64,000 bases of DNA, from assembly GCA_003278815.1 (NCBI GenBank), contig QCDB01000001.1, positions 64,001 to 128,000 of the forward strand, in the 5' to 3' direction. The notes below the pieces were generated by a model. That model was not told where the DNA came from and did no database searches. It saw nothing but the letters and a program-made list of their open reading frames with translations. Numbering within the stretch: the stretch's first letter is position 1; each line of letters starts with the position of its first letter. A program made the translations under genes and the position numbers. This DNA comes from SAR86 cluster bacterium AG-349-I13 (lineage in GTDB: Bacteria > Pseudomonadota > Gammaproteobacteria > Magnimaribacterales > TMED112). Below, one piece after another: positions 55,499-64,000 of this stretch.

Positions 55499-57406
55499 TT
55501 ATCTCGACTTAATTAATTCTTCAACAATACTTGGATCAGCTAAGGTTGTCACATCACCTAAATTAGCTGTATCTTTGTTTGCTATTTTTCTAAGAATCCT
55601 TCTCATAATTTTTCCAGAACGTGTTTTAGGCAGGTCTCTTGTTATCTGGATAGCTTCTGGTTTAGCAATTTTTCCAATTGATTTTACGACAGCATCAACA
55701 ATTTCGTTTTCCAGCAAGTCATTACTTCTTTCAGTGCCTTTTAATATCACAAATGCGTAGATGGCTTGGCCCTTAATATCATGCTCTATTCCAACTACTG
55801 CTGCTTCAGCTACACCAGGATGCGTTACAATTGCACTTTCAACTTCTGCTGTTCCAATCCTATGGCCTGAAACATTCAATACATCATCAACTCTTCCCGT
55901 GACCCAGTAATATGCATCAGCGTCTCTTTTCGCTCCATCTCCCGTAAAATATTTTCCTTTGTATTGAGAAAAATAAGTTTGTACCATTCTTTCATGATCT
56001 CCATATACTGTTCTAATCTGGCTCGGCCAACTTTGATCAATACATAAATTTCCTTTACCTTTTCCTATAATTTCATTGCCATCGTTGTCTACCAGTGAAG
56101 GTTTAACTCCAAAAAATGGCAAAGTTGCTGATCCTGGTTTTTTTGTAGTGATGCCGGCTATTGGACTGATTAATACTGAACCAGTTTCTGTTTGCCACCA
56201 TGTATCGACGACCTCGCAATTTGATTTTCCAACTTTTGCAAAATACCACTCCCAAACCTCAGGATTAATTGGCTCACCAACTGTGCCAAGGACTTTAAGA
56301 GACGATCTATCTGAGTTTTCGAGATATTTCTCTCCTTTAGCAATCAAAGCTCTTATTGCAGTTGGAGCAGTGTAGAAAATATTAACCTGATGTTGGTCGC
56401 ATATCTCCCAAAATCTTGACGGATCTGGATATGTCGGAACTCCTTCAAACATTAGTGTAGTGGCACCATTTGAAAGTGGTCCATATACAATATAAGTGTG
56501 GCCTGTTACCCACCCAACATCTGCTGTGCACCAATAGATGTCTTCCGAAGAGAAACCAAAAATATATTTAAATGACATTGTTGCACCCAAGAGATAGCCG
56601 CCTGTTGTATGCATTACACCTTTAGGTTTGCCTGTTGAGCCTGACGTATACAAAATAAACGACGGATCTTCTGCAAGCATTTTTTCAGGCTGACAAGTGT
56701 CTGACATTTGATCAATGAGCCCCTTATAACAAATATCTCTTGAATCAACCCAATCTATATTTGCATTGGTATATTTAAAAACGATTGTTTTTTGGACGTT
56801 TGGGCAATTCTTCAAAGCGAGATCAACATTTTCTTTAAGTTTTACCCTCTTTCCACCTCTAATCCCCTCGTCCGTTGTGATTACATATTGGCAGTCTGAA
56901 TCTAAAATTCTTGAACTAATTGCTTCTGGAGAAAATCCACCAAATACTACAGAGTGTATCGCACCTATTCGCATACAAGCTAACATTGAATAAGCTGCCT
57001 CAGGAATCATTGGCATGTAAATGCATACTCTGTCGCCTTTTTTGACACCAATTGATTTTAGTCCGTTAGCTAACTTGCTTACCTCAATTAGTAGTTGGCC
57101 ATAAGATATATACTTTGTATCTTCTTTTCCGTCACCCTGCCAAATTATTGCTGTTTTATCAGGATTTTTTGCTGCGTGACGATCGACACAGTTATAGGAA
57201 ATATTAAGCACCCCATTACTAAACCAAGTTGGTTCAGTAATTTTTCCAGAGTAACCTATGCTAGGTTTTTCAAACCAGTCTAATTCCTTTAGTGCGTGCT
57301 CAAGAAAAAATGAACTTGGATCAGTAACAGATTTCTCATACATTTTTTTGTATTCATCAAGATCTTTAATATTTGGATTTTTGAATTTTTTTATATCAAA
57401 GCTCAT
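55499..57406 (-). CDS. acs: Acetyl-CoA synthetase (AMP-forming)
   Basis: Activates acetate to acetyl-CoA. The 635 residues include the AMP-binding motif YTSGSTGKPKGVMHTTGG, WWQTETGS, FTGDGAKRDADAYYWVTGR, and the C-terminal PKTRSGKIMRRILR with the regulatory lysine. It is nearly as long as E. coli Acs (652). It overlaps the LOG-family gene by 11 bp and may share a transcript with fba, pgk and tkt. Confidence 0.97.
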   Translation of the reverse strand: MSFDIKKFKNPNIKDLDEYKKMYEKSVTDPSSFFLEHALKELDWFEKPSIGYSGKITEPTWFSNGVLNISYNCVDRHAAKNPDKTAIIWQGDGKEDTKYISYGQLLIEVSKLANGLKSIGVKKGDRVCIYMPMIPEAAYSMLACMRIGAIHSVVFGGFSPEAISSRILDSDCQYVITTDEGIRGGKRVKLKENVDLALKNCPNVQKTIVFKYTNANIDWVDSRDICYKGLIDQMSDTCQPEKMLAEDPSFILYTSGSTGKPKGVMHTTGGYLLGATMSFKYIFGFSSEDIYWCTADVGWVTGHTYIVYGPLSNGATTLMFEGVPTYPDPSRFWEICDQHQVNIFYTAPTAIRALIAKGEKYLENSDRSSLKVLGTVGEPINPEVWEWYFAKVGKSNCEVVDTWWQTETGSVLISPIAGITTKKPGSATLPFFGVKPSLVDNDGNEIIGKGKGNLCIDQSWPSQIRTVYGDHERMVQTYFSQYKGKYFTGDGAKRDADAYYWVTGRVDDVLNVSGHRIGTAEVESAIVTHPGVAEAAVVGIEHDIKGQAIYAFVILKGTERSNDLLENEIVDAVVKSIGKIAKPEAIQITRDLPKTRSGKIMRRILRKIANKDTANLGDVTTLADPSIVEELIKSR

Positions 57407-57935
57407 TTAATTTAATAGTTTTAATCAGCTCCTCAATGGAGTCTGCAATAAATAGTTTTTCTGAAATTGACGGTAACATGCCAAGCTCAACGTTCTTTTC
57501 CAACCACTTTATAATATCTGTCCAACAGTCATTTTTATTAAAAATAAAGATGTTTTTTTCAATTAATTTTAAAGAAAGATGATTAAATACATCAAAGAAT
57601 TCATCTGCAGTGCCAACTCCACCTGGCATGACAACAAAAAAGTCTGATTGATCGATTAAGCTCTTTTTTCGAAGGTAAAAGTTTGATTGAACTTCTTCTT
57701 CATCTAAATAGCTGGGCTTAATCATCTCATTATCAAACATGGGAAGGGTGATGCCTTTGATAATGCCGTTCTTTTTTGAAACCTTTTCGGATAATTTGCC
57801 CATTAAGCCTCTTTTGCCACCACCATAGACAAGTTTGAATTTAGATTCAGACATAAAAGAAGCAAATATTTCTAGATCATTTTCTAAATTTAACTTTGGT
57901 GTCAATGATGATAAAAAGACACCGACAGATTTCAC
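57396..57935 (-). CDS. LOG-family (TIGR00730) nucleotide-monophosphate phosphoribohydrolase-like protein
   Basis: A 179-residue Rossmann protein. LVYGGGKRGLMGKL and PGGVGTADEFFDVF are the two signatures of the LOG/TIGR00730 family, whose members cleave nucleotide 5'-monophosphates (cytokinin activation in plants; often AMP or other nucleotides in bacteria). The substrate here is unknown. It lies between acs and fba with no gap to fba. Confidence 0.9.
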   Translation of the reverse strand: MKSVGVFLSSLTPKLNLENDLEIFASFMSESKFKLVYGGGKRGLMGKLSEKVSKKNGIIKGITLPMFDNEMIKPSYLDEEEVQSNFYLRKKSLIDQSDFFVVMPGGVGTADEFFDVFNHLSLKLIEKNIFIFNKNDCWTDIIKWLEKNVELGMLPSISEKLFIADSIEELIKTIKLNEL

Positions 57936-58949
57936 TTATTCCTCTAGGCTTTCACTCCACTTTCCAAGTGAAGCAAGTTTATTCATTTTAGCTCTGTGAG
58001 AAAAAGCACTCTGAGCTGCAGAAATATTCTCTTTTTTGCCCAGCCATGCTGAAAGAGCAGATGCTTGAAGTGCTCGACCATAGGAAAAACTTAATTTCCA
58101 TGAAAAGCCTCCAATCTTATTCATCATATCTAAATGTTGAGTAGATTCTATTTCAGTCTGACCACCTGATAAGAATGTAATTCCTGGCAATTCTGCTGGT
58201 ACATTCTCTTTAAGGCACTTTATGGTTGCTTGAGCAACCTCCTCTACAGTTGCTTTATTTGTATGATCAGTGCCTGGTGTCACCATATTTGGTTTCAAAA
58301 TTGTGCCTGAGATGTCGACATTGTTTGTGCTAAGGTAGTTAAAAAGTGATTTAATTGACCTGCTTGTAGCATCGTAACAATCTTCAATAGAATGATCGCC
58401 ATTTATTAACACCTCTGGCTCTACTATAGGAACCATGCCATATTTTTGTGCAATTTTAGCGTAGTTAGCAAGTGACTCCATGTTTGCGTCAATACATTCT
58501 TGTGTTGGTAGATTTTCATTGATGTTTATAACAACTCTCCACTTAGTAAACTTTGCACCTAAACCTGAATATTCACTACATCTTCCATCGAGATCGTCTA
58601 AACCTTGTGTTAATGTTTCAAGATCTGAGCCATTAAAGGGTTGCAAACCTTTATCAACTTTAATCCCTGGAAGAGCACCTTTATCGAGAATTAATTCCAA
58701 AAGTGATTTCCCTGATTCAGAATGTTGACGAATAGTCTCATCAAATAAGATAACTCCTCCAATGTTTTCTTTCATGCCTTCAGAAGTAAAAAGAAGTTCT
58801 CTATAGTTTCTTCTGTTCTCTTCTGTGCATTCCACAGATATAGTATCGAATCTTTTTTTACATGTTGGGTTGCTCTCATCTGCAGCAAGAATGCCTTTGC
58901 CTTCAGAAACTATGTATTGCGCTATTTCAGACAAATTCGAGAAATTCAT
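57936..58949 (-). CDS. fba: Class I fructose-bisphosphate aldolase
   Basis: Schiff-base aldolase cleaving fructose 1,6-bisphosphate. The 337-residue product matches the animal/plant-type class I enzyme: GKGILAADESNPTCKKRF near 18-35, FTKWRVVININ, VPIVEPEVLINGDH, TILKPNMVTPG with the catalytic Lys, and FLSGGQTEIEST. Most bacteria use class II enzymes in this gene order. Located 7 bp after pgk. Confidence 0.97.
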   Translation of the reverse strand: MNFSNLSEIAQYIVSEGKGILAADESNPTCKKRFDTISVECTEENRRNYRELLFTSEGMKENIGGVILFDETIRQHSESGKSLLELILDKGALPGIKVDKGLQPFNGSDLETLTQGLDDLDGRCSEYSGLGAKFTKWRVVININENLPTQECIDANMESLANYAKIAQKYGMVPIVEPEVLINGDHSIEDCYDATSRSIKSLFNYLSTNNVDISGTILKPNMVTPGTDHTNKATVEEVAQATIKCLKENVPAELPGITFLSGGQTEIESTQHLDMMNKIGGFSWKLSFSYGRALQASALSAWLGKKENISAAQSAFSHRAKMNKLASLGKWSESLEE

Positions 58950-58956
58950 TGAAATG

Positions 58957-60075
58957 CTATTTTAACCTTAATGCCTCAATAGATGGAAGTTTATTCCCTG
59001 ACAAATATTCCAAAAATGCTCCCCCTGCTGTTGATACATAATGAAATTTTGAAGTATCTGAAAGCTTGTTGATTGCAAAGAGAGTTTCACCTCCACCTGC
59101 AATTACTTTGGACTTTGAATTTTCTAAAAAAGCTATTAATTGTTTTGTTCCATTGGAGAATTTATCAATCTCAAAAATACCAAGAGGACCATTCCAAATA
59201 ATATATTCTTCATTTTGAGATATTTTGTTCTCATTGAGCTCAATATCTAGAATCATTTGATTTTCAGGAACATCTTCAACAGGAATTAAATCCACTTTAT
59301 TTGATTGTGGTGTTTCTGCAACATAAACATGTTCGGGAAGAACTATTTTATTCGTCAATAATAATTCTTTTGCTTTATCCAACATATCATCTTCAACGAT
59401 TGATTTTCCTATTGGATTGCCTGCAGCTTTCAAAAAAGTATTAGCTATTCCTCCACCAACAACAATTGCAGAAGAGTTGGGGAGTAAATTATGAATTACT
59501 TTCAGCTTAGTTGATATTTTAGAGCCTCCAACTATGCTCAAAATTTGTTTATTTTCTTTAAGTGCTGACTCTAAATTTTTTATTTCCTCAGAAAAGAGAA
59601 GTCCTGAACATGCATTTTTTGAAAATTTAATTGCACCAAGCGTAGAAGCTGCTGCTCTGTGAGCGGTTGCAAAGGCATCCATGACATAAACGTCAAAAGC
59701 TTTTGCGATTTGTTCAGATAGGTTTTTATCATTGTCATTCTCTCCGTTGAAAAATCTTATATTCTCCATAAAACAAACATTATCTGGAATATTTTCAAAA
59801 TTATTTATGAGGTGTATTTCCTCATTTAATCTTTTTTCAAACCATTTCTTAATAGGTAATACCGATAAATCAATATCAAATTCTCCCTCTTTTGGTCTGC
59901 CAAGATGCGTAATAACGCACAACTTTTTTGTATATTTTAAAATATAAAGTATTGATGGAAGTGCAGCAGAAAGCCTTTCATGACTTAGAATCTCCCCATT
60001 TTCAATAGGCACATTCAAATCGACTCTCAGACCTACTTTCTTGTCTTTGAGATCTGTGCGCTCAAGATGATTCAT
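58957..60075 (-). CDS. pgk: Phosphoglycerate kinase
   Basis: Substrate-level ATP formation from 1,3-bisphosphoglycerate. Seen: VGLRVDLNVP with the substrate-binding start, THLGRPKEGEF, LENIRF-like FMENIRFFNGE, VGGSKISTKL, and the C-terminal STAGGAFLEYLSG. At 372 residues it is slightly short (387 in E. coli). It overlaps tkt by 4 bp; no glyceraldehyde-3-phosphate dehydrogenase gene stands between them, unlike the usual tkt-gap-pgk order. Confidence 0.97.
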   Translation of the reverse strand: MNHLERTDLKDKKVGLRVDLNVPIENGEILSHERLSAALPSILYILKYTKKLCVITHLGRPKEGEFDIDLSVLPIKKWFEKRLNEEIHLINNFENIPDNVCFMENIRFFNGENDNDKNLSEQIAKAFDVYVMDAFATAHRAAASTLGAIKFSKNACSGLLFSEEIKNLESALKENKQILSIVGGSKISTKLKVIHNLLPNSSAIVVGGGIANTFLKAAGNPIGKSIVEDDMLDKAKELLLTNKIVLPEHVYVAETPQSNKVDLIPVEDVPENQMILDIELNENKISQNEEYIIWNGPLGIFEIDKFSNGTKQLIAFLENSKSKVIAGGGETLFAINKLSDTSKFHYVSTAGGAFLEYLSGNKLPSIEALRLK

Positions 60076-62033
60076 ATCATCTGTTTGATTTTGTTTGTTA
60101 TTTTTTCTGGTGTAAATCCAAAATGATCCATTAAATCTTTTCCTTTACCAGATTCACCAAAACAATCTATGCCAATGACATTTTGAGTATGCTTATACCA
60201 AGAGTTAGGGTGGCCACATTCAATAACAATATTTGTTGTTTTGGGAGAGAAAATTTCATTGTATCTATTTTTGTTGCTGAGAAGGGTTTCGAGACATGGC
60301 ACACTTACTACGTTGCAGTTGATGCCATCTGTAGTTAAAAGTTTTTCTGCTTCAAGTGCTAAACCAACCTCTGAACCAGTAGCAATTAAATTGACAGTAG
60401 CATCATTCTTCTTTGAAACGAAATACCCTCCCATCTTTAGTTGGTCTAATTCTTTTACAACAAAAGAGTCTAAATTCTGTCTGGACAAAATAATTGAAGT
60501 TGGTCCGTCAGTCCTAGAAAGTGCTTCTTTCCATGCAACTGCTGTTTCAACTAAATTTGCTGGTCTCCATGTAGACATGTTTGGAGTAGACCGCAAAGTT
60601 GTTAAATGCTCAATTGGTTGGTGTGTAGGACCATCTTCGCCTAGTGCTACTGAATCATGTGAAAAAACAAATATTACTCTTATGCCCATTAAGGCTGCCA
60701 TCCTAACTGCATTTCTTCCGTAGTCCATAAAAACTAAAAATGTACCAGAGTAAGGAATTAGCCCTCCATGTAAAGCGATTCCATTCATAACTGCATTCAT
60801 TCCAAATTCTCTGACTCCATAAAAAATATAGTTGCCATCATTATTTGAATTAATATCAATAGAATTTTTGGTATGGGTATTATTTGATCCGCTTAAATCA
60901 GCTGATCCACCTATCAGTTCAGGTAAATTTGCTTGTAAAAATTCAAGAACCATCTGAGAACTTTTCCTAGTTGCTAGAGGGTCAGAGTTTGAAGACAAAT
61001 TATTCAAAAATTCATTAAAACTAGCATCAAAGTAATCAGGCATTTCTCCTTTTATTAATCTTTGCATTAAATTAAATTTATCTGGCTCTGCTTCTAAAAA
61101 TTGCTGACACAAATCGTCCCATTCTTTCTCAAGTCCAATTCCTTTTTCAACAGCATTCCATGAGTCATATATCTCCTTATTTAGCTCAAATGGTGCGTAA
61201 GGCCAATTTAAGTTTTCTCGAAGAGTTGTCATTGCCTCTTCACCTAAAGCTGCTCCATGCGATTTTTCACTATCTTGTTTTTCTCCTGCCCCATAACCAA
61301 TTGATGTTTTACAAACAATCATGGTTGGCTTATCAGCTAACTTTGCTTCCTCTATAGCTGAATTAATCTCATTTCTTTTATGTCCATCAACGTTGTCGAT
61401 TACATGCCATCCATAAGATTGACACCTTAATGCAATATCATCTTGGTACCATGCATCAATTTTTCCGTCAATTGATATTCCATTGCTATCATAAAAACAA
61501 ATAAGCTTATTGAGCTTCAATACGCCAGCCAAAGACATAGCTTCGTGTGAAATGCCCTCCATTAGACATCCATCGCCTAAGAAACAGTAGGTCATATGAT
61601 CAATTGGTTTTAGAGAATTTGTGTTAATTTTATGTGCCAAAATCTTTTCTGCTAATGCCATTCCTACTGCATTTGCTATACCTTGCCCGAGAGGCCCCGT
61701 TGTTGTTTCAACTCCCTCTGTGATGCCAAATTCTGGATGTCCAGGTGTTTTAGACTTTAATTTTCTAAAATCTTTTAAATCCTGAATTGATAAATTGTAC
61801 CCACTAAGATGCAACAAGCTATATAAAAGCATTGAGCCATGTCCATTTGATAAAATGAATCTATCTCTATTAAACCACTCAGGGTTTTTGGGCGAATGTC
61901 TTAAGTGGTCTCTCCACAATACTTCTGCTATATCAGCCATACCGAGTGGCATTCCAGGATGTCCTGATGCAGCATTTTCAACAGCATCTGCTGACAAGAA
62001 TCTAATAGCGTTAACTAATTTATTAGTAATCAA
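60072..62033 (-). CDS. tkt: Transketolase
   Basis: Thiamine-diphosphate enzyme of the pentose phosphate pathway. In 653 residues: ASGHPGMPLGMADIAEVLW, TGPLGQGIANAVGMA, the ThDP-binding GDGCLMEGISHEA, EDGPTHQPIEHLTTLRS, and the C-terminal IDCFGESGKGKDLMDHFG. The length is typical (663). It is first in the minus-strand tkt-pgk-fba series and divergent from dapF over 56 bp. Confidence 0.97.
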   Translation of the reverse strand: MITNKLVNAIRFLSADAVENAASGHPGMPLGMADIAEVLWRDHLRHSPKNPEWFNRDRFILSNGHGSMLLYSLLHLSGYNLSIQDLKDFRKLKSKTPGHPEFGITEGVETTTGPLGQGIANAVGMALAEKILAHKINTNSLKPIDHMTYCFLGDGCLMEGISHEAMSLAGVLKLNKLICFYDSNGISIDGKIDAWYQDDIALRCQSYGWHVIDNVDGHKRNEINSAIEEAKLADKPTMIVCKTSIGYGAGEKQDSEKSHGAALGEEAMTTLRENLNWPYAPFELNKEIYDSWNAVEKGIGLEKEWDDLCQQFLEAEPDKFNLMQRLIKGEMPDYFDASFNEFLNNLSSNSDPLATRKSSQMVLEFLQANLPELIGGSADLSGSNNTHTKNSIDINSNNDGNYIFYGVREFGMNAVMNGIALHGGLIPYSGTFLVFMDYGRNAVRMAALMGIRVIFVFSHDSVALGEDGPTHQPIEHLTTLRSTPNMSTWRPANLVETAVAWKEALSRTDGPTSIILSRQNLDSFVVKELDQLKMGGYFVSKKNDATVNLIATGSEVGLALEAEKLLTTDGINCNVVSVPCLETLLSNKNRYNEIFSPKTTNIVIECGHPNSWYKHTQNVIGIDCFGESGKGKDLMDHFGFTPEKITNKIKQMI

Positions 62034-62089
62034 AGTAAGGTAATTGTTTAAGACAATTATATAATCCTAAATTAAGAATTGATCGCAAT

Positions 62090-62803
62090 ATGAAAACTAA
62101 GTACACAAAAATGCAATCTAATGGAAATGATTTCTTGGTGTCAGAAGACTATGGCATCGTTACAAAAACAAGAGAGCTATCAGATAGAAGGGGAAATATT
62201 GGCTTCGATCAACTTCTCTATTTTCAAAATGGAAACATGCCAAAATTAAGGGTATATAATGCTGATGGTTCAGAAGCAGATAATTGTATAAATGGTTTAA
62301 GATGCATAGCTTTTTTATATGGTTTAAAAAATACTTACATTCAAATCAAAAACAAAAAATTTCTTGTAAATATAACTACGAATGGCGCAACTGTTGAAGG
62401 GGACATGCCAATAGTTGATAAAATTCATAATTGGTTTGTCATTAAGTTTGGAAATAATCACATTGCAAAATTTTGTGAAAACATTGATGAGTTTGATTTA
62501 AAAGCAGAGTATGTAAAAGCAAAAGGCTATAAACCATTCAATAAAATAAAAGATTTCAATATAAGTATATTTAAGATTTGTGGAGATATAATTAAAATTC
62601 GAACATATGAGAATGGCACAGGAGAAACATTATCCTGTGGTTCAGCTACACTATCAGTTGCCTGTGCACTAAGCAAAGAGCTGAATTTGAAAAAATTTAA
62701 ATTTTCATCTCGCGGAGGTATAACTAAAGTTTATATTTCAAATGATAGTGTAATTTCTGAAGCGAGGGCTCAAGTAATAGAAGAAGGGTTTTTAGATGGA
62801 TAA
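62090..62803 (+). CDS. dapF: Diaminopimelate epimerase
   Basis: Makes meso-diaminopimelate for lysine and peptidoglycan. The two catalytic cysteines are in NADGSEADNCINGLRC and GTGETLSCGSATLSVA. Family N-terminus is MQSNGNDF. The first motif reads CINGLRC instead of CGNGxRC. It has 237 residues versus 274 in E. coli, with loss in the middle and at the end. It overlaps xerC by 8 bp, giving the conserved dapF-xerC-yigB order. Confidence 0.93.
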   Translation: MKTKYTKMQSNGNDFLVSEDYGIVTKTRELSDRRGNIGFDQLLYFQNGNMPKLRVYNADGSEADNCINGLRCIAFLYGLKNTYIQIKNKKFLVNITTNGATVEGDMPIVDKIHNWFVIKFGNNHIAKFCENIDEFDLKAEYVKAKGYKPFNKIKDFNISIFKICGDIIKIRTYENGTGETLSCGSATLSVACALSKELNLKKFKFSSRGGITKVYISNDSVISEARAQVIEEGFLDG

Positions 62804-63689
62804 ACTAAAGAAATCTCTAAAAGATTTTTTAAGAATCAAAAATTACTCTGAACATACGATCTCAAACTATGAGAGAGATATTAATAGGTTTCTGGAGTAT
62901 TTGGGTGATAAAAAAATCGATTCTAGTGACATAAATACATCAATAATAACTGGATGGATAATATCTTTAAGAAAAGACGGTTTGGGGAATAGGTCCATTC
63001 AGAGAAATATATCTTCACTAAAAAATTTTTATAAGTTTCTATTTAAAAGCGGGCTAGTCGATATTAATCACTTTGAGTCAGTTCAGTCTCCAAAAATAGG
63101 TGAAACTCTACCTAAAGCCTTAACGCCAGAAGATGTTGAGAAGTTGCTGTCTTTTGAACCAAATACTTTTTCGGAGTTTAGGGATAAAGCTTTTCTTGAG
63201 TTGCTTTACTCATCAGGACTTAGAGTATCTGAAGCTGTTAATGTGAATATTTCATCTTTTGAGTCAGATTTAAATTTTGTGAAAGTGCTTGGCAAGGGAA
63301 ATAAAGAAAGAATGTTACCAGTTGGTAAATTTGCTAAGGATGCAATAACAAAATGGTTAGAAACAAGAAACAAAAACATAAACACTACCGATGCACTTTT
63401 CACCAATAGGTATGGCAAAAGGATATCTGTAAGGGCTATGCAACAAAGAATCTACAAAATCTCAATTGCACAGGGCATGTCTCCGGTTAGTCCACATATG
63501 TTGCGTCACAGCTTTGCTACCCATATCCTCGAATCAAGTGGGGACCTAAGATCTATACAAGAGATGCTAGGTCACAGCAGTTTGAGCACAACACAAATTT
63601 ATACAAAACTAAATTTTCAACAACTAGCAAAAATTTACGATAAATCTCATCCTCATGGCAAGAAAGAAAATAAAACTAATAACATTTGA
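62796..63689 (+). CDS. xerC: Tyrosine recombinase XerC
   Basis: Resolves chromosome dimers at dif with XerD. The 297 residues have an N-terminal SAM-like core-binding domain (FLRIKNYSEHTISNYERDI). The catalytic Arg is in SSGLRVSEAV, then HMLRHSFATHIL and MLGHSSLSTTQIYT with His, Arg, His and the nucleophile Tyr. Position after dapF identifies it as XerC rather than XerD. No dif site is visible in the window. Confidence 0.95.
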   Translation: MDKLKKSLKDFLRIKNYSEHTISNYERDINRFLEYLGDKKIDSSDINTSIITGWIISLRKDGLGNRSIQRNISSLKNFYKFLFKSGLVDINHFESVQSPKIGETLPKALTPEDVEKLLSFEPNTFSEFRDKAFLELLYSSGLRVSEAVNVNISSFESDLNFVKVLGKGNKERMLPVGKFAKDAITKWLETRNKNINTTDALFTNRYGKRISVRAMQQRIYKISIAQGMSPVSPHMLRHSFATHILESSGDLRSIQEMLGHSSLSTTQIYTKLNFQQLAKIYDKSHPHGKKENKTNNI

Positions 63690-64000
63690 TTTAGACGATA
63701 CAGTTTGGCCGAATCAAAAAGTAATAGTTGACGCCGAAAGGGCATTGTGGAACTTTCTTTTGATGAAAGTGCCACAATTAAAAAATGACTTAAGTGAAGA
63801 AAGCATCAATAAAATTAGGGTGCAGCTTGTTGAAAAAGATAATTCGTTAAAATTTGATCTTACAAAGTTTAGAAAAGAGGTTGTGAAGGAACTTTTGCTT
63901 AAGATTGGGCTTGATGAAAATGAAGCGATTTACTACAGCAACGAAAGCTTTAACGAATTCTTTAAAGTAAGGAATAAAGTACAGCTATATAAAGATGCAA
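63655..64000 (+). CDS. yigB: HAD-family phosphatase, YigB type (3' end outside window)
   Basis: ATG at 63655 opens a frame that runs to the window end, 115 codons visible. It overlaps the xerC end by 35 bp. After a basic start (MARKKIKL) comes ITFDLDDTVWPN, the HAD motif I with the nucleophile Asp and the second Asp. Helical cap-domain sequence follows. The position after dapF-xerC matches E. coli yigB, which dephosphorylates FMN and a riboflavin precursor. The specific substrate is inferred from synteny. Confidence 0.85.
   Translation, partial: MARKKIKLITFDLDDTVWPNQKVIVDAERALWNFLLMKVPQLKNDLSEESINKIRVQLVEKDNSLKFDLTKFRKEVVKELLLKIGLDENEAIYYSNESFNEFFKVRNKVQLYKDA

Noticed and set aside
62796-63689. 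Tyrosine recombinase as a sign of an integrated element
   Set aside because: The dapF-xerC-yigB order and full XerC motifs identify the housekeeping recombinase; no attachment sites or cargo are present.

Overview
The window looks like chromosome from a streamlined, AT-rich marine gammaproteobacterium of the SAR86 type. This is inferred from three things visible in the sequence. Base composition is strongly AT-biased. Spacing is extremely tight: most co-directional neighbours overlap by 1-47 bp, and convergent genes often overlap at their stops. Many gene orders are gammaproteobacterial: leuS-lptE-holA, mrdA-rodA-dacA, rpoD beside a CAU tRNA, lptD-surA-pdxA-rsmA-apaH, zapA-6S RNA-fau, lnt-corC-ybeY-phoH-miaB, ubiE-ubiB-tatABC and dapF-xerC-yigB. 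I see no insertion sequence, prophage, CRISPR array, integron or defence island. The assignment needs a marker-gene tree to confirm.

Layout. 1-2.9 kb: the tail of a probable hemD, then hemB-trxA-rho on the minus strand. 3-9 kb: plus-strand aroQ-accB-accC-leuS-lptE-holA. 9-16 kb: minus-strand cell-wall block mpl, rsfS, rlmH, mrdA, rodA, mltB, dacA. 16-20.4 kb: PPi-type phosphofructokinase, a DUF2244 protein, tolC, mutM, coaD. 20.5-22.8 kb: katG and a CAU tRNA sharing a hairpin. 22.9-29.1 kb: yrbL-like gene, then rpoD, dnaG, ruvX, gshB, rsmE. 29.1-32.7 kb: fis-purH-purD-coq7. 32.7-36.2 kb: DUF192 gene, rpe, murU, amgK, SDR. 36.2-45.2 kb: lptD-surA-pdxA-rsmA-apaH-cca-SDR-zapA-6S RNA-fau-rpiA. 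45.2-51.7 kb (minus): gpx, a structured RNA with a 27-codon ORF, L,D-transpeptidase, lnt, corC, ybeY, phoH, miaB, orn. 51.8-55.5 kb: ubiE-ubiB-tatA-tatB-tatC-arfA-like and a small secreted protein. 55.5-62 kb (minus): acs, LOG-family gene, class I fba, pgk, tkt. 62-64 kb: dapF-xerC-yigB (cut by the window end).

Themes. Envelope building and recycling dominates: PBP2/RodA, PBP5-type carboxypeptidase, MltB, L,D-transpeptidase, the Mpl and AmgK-MurU recycling enzymes, LptD/LptE, SurA and Lnt. Central carbon metabolism is represented by PPi-PFK, class I aldolase, Pgk, Tkt, Rpe, RpiA and Acs. Quinone synthesis (UbiE, UbiB, Coq7) and the Tat translocase share one stretch. Several proteins are reduced versions of the family: Lnt lacks N-terminal helices, UbiB lacks its C-terminal membrane anchor, TatA/TatB are minimal, Cca lacks an HD domain, LptD is short with few cysteines, and MutM has lost a zinc-ligand cysteine.

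Best leads for something undescribed: (1) a probable small RNA or attenuated leader at 45.8-45.9 kb with its own promoter-like sequence, a C-rich anti-Shine-Dalgarno loop, a UUCG-capped terminator and a 27-aa membrane peptide ORF behind it; (2) a 6S RNA whose closing stem contains the start codon of fau; (3) a 44-codon ArfA-like gene overlapping the end of tatC.
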